This document shows, piece by piece, positions 6,295 through 9,478 of a DNA stretch of 9,478 nt. Position 1 is the stretch's first letter, and each line of letters opens with the position of its first letter. Origin of the DNA: Bacillota bacterium (GTDB lineage Bacteria > Bacillota > Limnochordia > Darwinibacteriales > Darwinibacteriaceae); assembly GCA_012799115.1 (NCBI GenBank), contig JAAZLY010000173.1, positions 1 through 9,478 on the forward strand. The letters are read 5' to 3'. Position numbers and translations under genes: made by a program. The notes beneath the pieces are model-generated. The model was not told the origin of the DNA. It did no database searches and was given only the letters and a program-made list of their open reading frames with translations.

Positions 6295-7258
6295 CGAAAT
6301 CACCTCGTATTTTCTCCGCTTGCTCTTCGGGACTCATATCTGTGATAAATGTGCCTGCTCCCGACTCCACTCCTGCTAGGTATTTCAACTTTTCTGCGGA
6401 ACGGTTGAGAGGATAAAACTCTATATGAAAATGATAATGGGGATAGTCGCCCTTAGGTGGCGCCTGATGAATCACCATCATGTAGGGAAGGGAAAAACCG
6501 AAGAGATCATCATAGCGAACGATAACCTCCTTGAGCATCTGAGCCAAACTCTCTTGCTCTGCATAACTAAGCTCAGCTAGGTTCGTTATGTGGCGCTGGG
6601 CGTAAATGTGAACCTCGAAGGGATAGCGGGCGAAAAACGGTACAAAAGCGATAAACTCAGCACTCTCGGCTATAATGCGCTTTTGCTCCTCTTTCTCTTC
6701 TGCGAGAATATCGCAGTATAGGCAGGTGTCGGTAGCTGTCTGATGCTCAAGGGCGGCTTCTAGTTCTTTGTCTATGGTAGGAGGTATAAATGGGAAGGCA
6801 TAGATCTGTCCATGGGGATGGCTTAAGGTAACCCCCACCGCGTCACCCTTGTTTTCGAAGATCAATACATACTGGATACCAGGCTTTTGTCCTAACTCAA
6901 GGTAACGATCGGTCCACACTTCAATCAAGTTTCGGATGTGGCTGACAGGTTCTTTGGCTAGGCTACTGTTGTGATCGGGGGAGTAAAGTACAACCTCGCA
7001 GACGCCGTCAGCTGGCGCCGTTTGGTAGAGGGCGCTACCTTCGACCTCGAGGGGCGGTGGTGGTTGCTTGAGTGAGGGAAACTTGTTTTCGAATACGACG
7101 ATCTCATAATCCTCGGCTGGAACCTCTGTGGGAAAGGCACCGGGCTTTGTCGGACATAGGGGACAATACTCAGCGGGTGGTTTGTATGTACGGTCCTGGC
7201 GGTGGTTGGCAACAATAACCCACTGCTTCAACTGGGGATTCCAACGTAGTTCAGACAT
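6269..7258 (-). CDS. galT: Galactose-1-phosphate uridylyltransferase (class I)
   Basis: A 329-aa HIT-superfamily enzyme that exchanges UMP between UDP-glucose and galactose 1-phosphate. The first metal-site cysteines are in YCPLCP (Cys32, Cys35), with a further candidate ligand His96 in DHNSS. The active-site triplet is His147-Pro148-His149 in TLSHPHGQIYAFP, where the second His is the nucleophile that carries UMP. FENKFPSL (56-63), HYHFHIEFYP (274-283) and ESGAGTFI (298-305) are further family blocks. The start ATG 7258 has AAGGAGG 8 nt upstream. A longer reading from 7312 would add an 18-residue stretch without a ribosome binding site and is rejected. The gene overlaps a 29-aa small gene by 8 nt upstream and galK by 26 nt downstream, so the unit appears tightly coupled. 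No galE or galM lies in the window. Confidence 0.96.
   Translation of the reverse strand: MSELRWNPQLKQWVIVANHRQDRTYKPPAEYCPLCPTKPGAFPTEVPAEDYEIVVFENKFPSLKQPPPPLEVEGSALYQTAPADGVCEVVLYSPDHNSSLAKEPVSHIRNLIEVWTDRYLELGQKPGIQYVLIFENKGDAVGVTLSHPHGQIYAFPFIPPTIDKELEAALEHQTATDTCLYCDILAEEKEEQKRIIAESAEFIAFVPFFARYPFEVHIYAQRHITNLAELSYAEQESLAQMLKEVIVRYDDLFGFSLPYMMVIHQAPPKGDYPHYHFHIEFYPLNRSAEKLKYLAGVESGAGTFITDMSPEEQAEKIRGDFDDKHASGV
6301..6306 (-). promoter_or_regulatory. Ribosome binding site of galK, inside galT
   Basis: GAGGTG on the minus strand lies 6 nt before ATG 6294 and within the last codons of galT. It decides the galK start in favour of 6294 over the GTG at 6303, which it overlaps. Confidence 0.75.
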
Positions 7259-7340
7259 CGTCTCCCTCCTTGCTCTGCTTAGGAAAAGTATAGAAGATGA
7301 CATAACGACCATCGTCTTTAATCTTTACTTTCTTTTGCAT
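7251..7340 (-). CDS. Small protein (29 aa) of unknown function, first gene of the gal operon
   Basis: ATG 7340 has GGAGGTG (7353-7347) at an ideal 6-nt spacing, and the frame runs 29 codons to TGA, overlapping the galT start in the arrangement ATGTCTGA. The peptide begins MQKKVKIKDDGRYVIFYTF and ends PKQSKEGDDV. It is lysine-rich with alternating hydrophobic residues, so a beta-hairpin is possible. No signal peptide or membrane segment is visible. It is the first start codon downstream of a near-consensus promoter, with a leader of only about 18 nt, so it should be translated. It may be a functional small protein or a coupling leader that sets galT translation, since the galT ribosome binding site lies within its last codons. 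I cannot assign a family. Confidence 0.65.
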   Translation of the reverse strand: MQKKVKIKDDGRYVIFYTFPKQSKEGDDV

Positions 7341-7364
7341 AAGGGACACCTCCGCTTCAGTTCC

Positions 7365-7393
7365 ATTCTAGAAAAAATTGTCGAACATTTCAA
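7365..7393 (-). promoter_or_regulatory. Sigma-A promoter of the gal operon
   Basis: On the minus strand TTGAAA (7393-7388) and TAGAAT (7370-7365) are separated by exactly 17 nt. Each hexamer matches consensus at five of six positions. Transcription should begin near 7358, just ahead of the ribosome binding site of the 29-aa small gene. The spacer contains an A/T-rich run and, on the opposite strand, TTGTCGAA. Confidence 0.75.
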
Positions 7394-7459
7394 GGGAATT
7401 AGCGGTGAATCGGGAAACTACATAGGTAAACTTACTAAAAGACATGGAGGGAAAGAAAA
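7371..7459. promoter_or_regulatory. Divergent intergenic region between the gal operon and ridA
   Basis: This short region must hold the ridA promoter. The best + strand candidate is weak: GTGAAT (7405-7410) and TAAACT (7427-7432), 16 nt apart. An imperfect palindrome, GTAA-AC-TTAC (7426-7435), overlaps that -10. The ridA ribosome binding site GGAGGG is at 7446-7451. TTGTCGAA at 7378-7385 matches the Spo0A box core TGTCGAA. I see no terminator or riboswitch. Confidence 0.35.
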
Positions 7460-7843
7460 ATGCGTAAGATAGTACACAGTGACAATGCTCCAGCAGCAGT
7501 AGGACCTTATAATCAAGGGATTCGCGCTGGGAATCTACTTTTCATCTCGGGTCAGCTCGGACTTGATATGGCAACGGGGGAGATCCCCTACGGTGATGTT
7601 GAGGCCCAAGCTAGGAACGTTCTGAAGAACCTAGCAACCATTGCAGAGGCCGGCGGAAGTAGCCTTGCTAACGCCGTAAAGGTGACCGTCTACCTCACCG
7701 ACATGGCGGATTTCGAAAAGATGAACGCCGTTTATGCCAGCTTCTTCCCGGAGAATCCACCGGCACGGGTTTGCGTAGCCGTCAGTGGTTTGCCCAAGGG
7801 TGTAGAAGTAGAGATGGACGTAATTTGCCTCTGTAACGAGTAG
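7460..7843 (+). CDS. ridA: RidA family 2-iminobutanoate/2-iminopropanoate deaminase
   Basis: A 127-aa YjgF/YER057c/UK114-family protein of typical length, expected to form a cytoplasmic trimer. RidA hydrolyses reactive enamine/imine products of PLP enzymes, such as 2-aminoacrylate from serine or cysteine, before they damage other PLP enzymes. Visible marks are GPYNQGI (15-21), FISGQLGLD (28-36), the signature ARNVLKNL at 51-58, and PARVCVAVSGLPKG (101-114) with the conserved Arg103 that binds the substrate carboxylate and Cys105; Glu118 is also kept. These residues place it in the active RidA subgroup, not among paralogues that lack the arginine. The start ATG follows GGAGGG by 8 nt. The gene lies 23 nt before ddl and is probably co-transcribed with it. 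Confidence 0.93.
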   Translation: MRKIVHSDNAPAAVGPYNQGIRAGNLLFISGQLGLDMATGEIPYGDVEAQARNVLKNLATIAEAGGSSLANAVKVTVYLTDMADFEKMNAVYASFFPENPPARVCVAVSGLPKGVEVEMDVICLCNE

Positions 7844-7866
7844 AGGGAAGAAAGGGAGGACGAAGC

Positions 7867-8868
7867 ATGCCCAAGTTGAGGGTGGGTGTTATTTACGGTG
7901 GTCGATCAGGAGAGCACGAGGTTTCTCTTATGTCGGCCCAATCGGTGATGAAGGCTTTAGATCGGGACAAATACACGATCGTGCCAATCGAGATCGATAG
8001 GCAAGGCAGTTGGCAAGGAAATTCCATTCAGGCTGACCCCCAAGGGAATCCAGATCTGGATGTGGTCTTTCCTGTTTTGCACGGTCCCTACGGAGAAGAT
8101 GGAGCGATGCAGGGACTATTGGAACTAGCCAACCTCCCCTATGTGGGTGCCGGTGTTGCCTCTTCTGCAGTAGCCATGGACAAAGCCTTCATGCGAACGC
8201 TCTTCATGCACGCGGGTTTGCCTCTTCTCCCTTGGGAATCTTTCTTGCATTATGAATGGAACGAAGCGGCTCCTCAGATCAGGGAACGTTTAGAGACGAG
8301 ATTGGGCTACCCCATGTTTGTCAAACCAGCCAATTTAGGCTCGAGTGTAGGAATTACGAAGGTGAAATCGTTCGCAGAACTAGGTTACGCTTTGGATCTA
8401 GCATTTTCTTATGATCGTAAGGTTGTTGTGGAACGCGGCTTAAACGATGCCAGGGAGATTGAGTGTAGCGTCTTAGGACATAACAATCCCCAGGCTTCCG
8501 TGGCAGGTCAAGTTGTGTCTGCTCATGAGTTTTACGATTATGACGCGAAGTATCATAACGAGAAGTCTCGTCTGATCATTCCCGCGCCCCTCGACGCCCA
8601 GCAGGCAGAACTCATCAGGGACTATGCTGTTCGTGCCTTTAGGGCAGTGGATTGTTCGGGTATGGGTCGCGTTGATTTCCTCTTAGATCAGAACGGTGAG
8701 ATCTTCCTCAACGAGATCAACACTATTCCAGGTTTTACCCAGATCTCAATGTACCCCAAGCTATGGGAACACTCTGGTCTGCCTTATTCACAACTCTTGG
8801 ATCGTCTAATTGAGATCGCCCTCGAGAAACACCGTGAAAGGCAGTCCTTACGCACAAGCATTTCTTAA
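7867..8868 (+). CDS. ddl: D-alanine--D-alanine ligase
   Basis: A 333-aa ATP-grasp enzyme that joins two D-alanines for the UDP-MurNAc-pentapeptide of peptidoglycan. The N-terminal GGRSGEHEVSLMSA (11-24), PVLHGPYGEDGAMQG (69-83), the ATP-grasp loop KPANLGSSVG (153-162) and NEINTIPGFTQISMYP (282-297) are present. Metal ligands align as Asp270, Glu283 and Asn285, and Ser160 and Ser294 match the catalytic serines of E. coli DdlB. The omega loop reads EFYDYDAKY with Tyr229 at the DdlB Tyr216 position, which indicates D-Ala-D-Ala rather than D-Ala-D-lactate synthesis (phenylalanine in Leuconostoc, a different loop in VanA). GGGAGGA precedes the ATG by 6 nt. ridA lies upstream and an ABC-F gene 21 nt downstream. 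Confidence 0.96.
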   Translation: MPKLRVGVIYGGRSGEHEVSLMSAQSVMKALDRDKYTIVPIEIDRQGSWQGNSIQADPQGNPDLDVVFPVLHGPYGEDGAMQGLLELANLPYVGAGVASSAVAMDKAFMRTLFMHAGLPLLPWESFLHYEWNEAAPQIRERLETRLGYPMFVKPANLGSSVGITKVKSFAELGYALDLAFSYDRKVVVERGLNDAREIECSVLGHNNPQASVAGQVVSAHEFYDYDAKYHNEKSRLIIPAPLDAQQAELIRDYAVRAFRAVDCSGMGRVDFLLDQNGEIFLNEINTIPGFTQISMYPKLWEHSGLPYSQLLDRLIEIALEKHRERQSLRTSIS

Positions 8869-8889
8869 GGCAGGTGATACGCTAGCGCA

Positions 8890-9478
8890 ATGATCATCCA
8901 GGATTTATGGAAATTTTACGGTGATGAACTCGTTTTTCAAGATGTCACAGCCACCATAGGCGCTACCGATCACATCGGGTTTTGTGGAGCTAATGGTGTA
9001 GGAAAAACCACTCTTTTGAAAACCCTCGTAGGCGAACTCAGCGCCGATCGGGGCAGCGTGATCTGCCCGGGAGGCTATACGATCGGTTCACTCTGGCAGG
9101 CGCCACCGGCCGGTTCCCAAACACTAGCAGATTACCTGAGAGAACCCTTTGCGAGCCAAATTGAGCTCGAAGGAGAGATGCGGGCCTTAGAAGAGGAGAT
9201 GGCGAACCTCCAAGGCCCTACTCTTGATCAGGCCATGAAGCGTTATGCCAGTCTTCAGGATCGCTTTGAGCACGGCGGTGGTTATGATTACCTAGTGCAA
9301 ATTGACAGTGTCACAGTGGGCTTAGGTTTTTCCGCCACGGATCTGACCCGAAGCCTCCACACCTTCAGTGGAGGCGAGCAAATGCGGGTGAGTTTAGCTC
9401 GTCTACTTTTGAGTCGTCCTTCTCTCTTGGTGTTGGACGAACCTACCAACCACCTTGATATCGAGGCTATCCGTTGGC
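8890..9478 (+). CDS. ABC-F family ATPase, N-terminal part (runs off the window)
   Basis: 196 codons are visible, covering the first nucleotide-binding domain. Walker A is GANGVGKT (33-40), the ABC signature FSGGEQMRVSLARLL (159-173), and Walker B LLVLDEP (179-185) followed by TNHLD. The segment at about 90-130, rich in Glu and helical, is the position of the arm insertion of ABC-F proteins. There are no membrane segments, as expected for these soluble, ribosome-acting ATPases, which include translation factors and antibiotic-resistance proteins. The subfamily (EttA, Uup, YfmR, YdiF or resistance type) cannot be judged without the interdomain linker and second domain. The ATG follows AGGTGAT (8872-8878) by 11 nt, and an upstream in-frame TAG at 8884 rules out a longer start. 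It is probably in one operon with ridA and ddl. Confidence 0.9.
   Translation, partial: MIIQDLWKFYGDELVFQDVTATIGATDHIGFCGANGVGKTTLLKTLVGELSADRGSVICPGGYTIGSLWQAPPAGSQTLADYLREPFASQIELEGEMRALEEEMANLQGPTLDQAMKRYASLQDRFEHGGGYDYLVQIDSVTVGLGFSATDLTRSLHTFSGGEQMRVSLARLLLSRPSLLVLDEPTNHLDIEAIRW

Noticed and set aside
7259..7312. Upstream-extended galT start at 7312
   Set aside because: No ribosome binding site supports it, it overlaps the 29-aa small gene in another frame, and ATG 7258 has AAGGAGG at good spacing and begins the usual GalT N-terminus.
8880..8887. 8-bp palindrome CGCTAGCG before the ABC-F gene
   Set aside because: It is too short for a terminator, has no T-run, and is likely to occur by chance.
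1..9478. Mobile elements, CRISPR repeats, tRNA/rRNA genes, prophage or defence genes
   Set aside because: I looked for direct or inverted repeats, transposase or integrase motifs and RNA-gene landmarks on both strands and saw none. All large frames are housekeeping or metabolic genes.

Overview
The window looks like chromosomal DNA of an endospore-forming member of the Bacillota (Firmicutes), probably from a clostridial or Limnochordia-like lineage. The evidence is the rpsR / yybS-type / rplI order, a LonC-type spore-family protease, strong AGGAGG-like ribosome binding sites, occasional TTG/GTG start candidates and sigma-A type promoters. The genus cannot be named from the sequence alone. There are no rRNA or tRNA genes, insertion sequences, CRISPR arrays or prophage genes. 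Most of the window is ordinary core genome.

Layout. (1) Positions 1-3570, + strand: the 3' end of rpsR (ribosomal protein bS18), an intrinsic terminator, then yybS (DUF2232 membrane protein), rplI (bL9) and lonC, closed by a second terminator. (2) Positions 3582-5143, + strand: an extended -10 promoter, an unusually long leader of about 180 nt, and mgtE (magnesium channel/transporter). The leader contains an unannotated 33-codon open frame with its own strong Shine-Dalgarno sequence, and two mutually exclusive long-range pairings, one of which ends in a U-tract. (3) Positions 5140-7340, - strand: the Leloir genes galT and galK, preceded by a previously uncalled 29-aa small gene that overlaps the galT start. 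All three follow a near-consensus promoter (TTGAAA-N17-TAGAAT). (4) Positions 7460-9478, + strand: ridA, ddl and the first third of an ABC-F ATPase gene, closely spaced and probably one operon.

How the genes relate. Region 1 combines translation genes with a sporulation-family protease. It lacks gdpP between yybS and rplI, and it lacks the replicative helicase gene that often follows. Region 3 phosphorylates galactose and passes it to UDP-sugar exchange, with no galE in view. Region 4 places an enamine deaminase, whose family protects PLP enzymes such as alanine racemase, next to the D-Ala-D-Ala ligase that uses racemase product.

The best candidate for something undescribed is the mgtE leader. 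It carries none of the conserved blocks of the M-box Mg2+ riboswitch, but it has the architecture of a translated attenuator. The second is the small gene ahead of galT. Both need comparative and experimental tests before being called a system.
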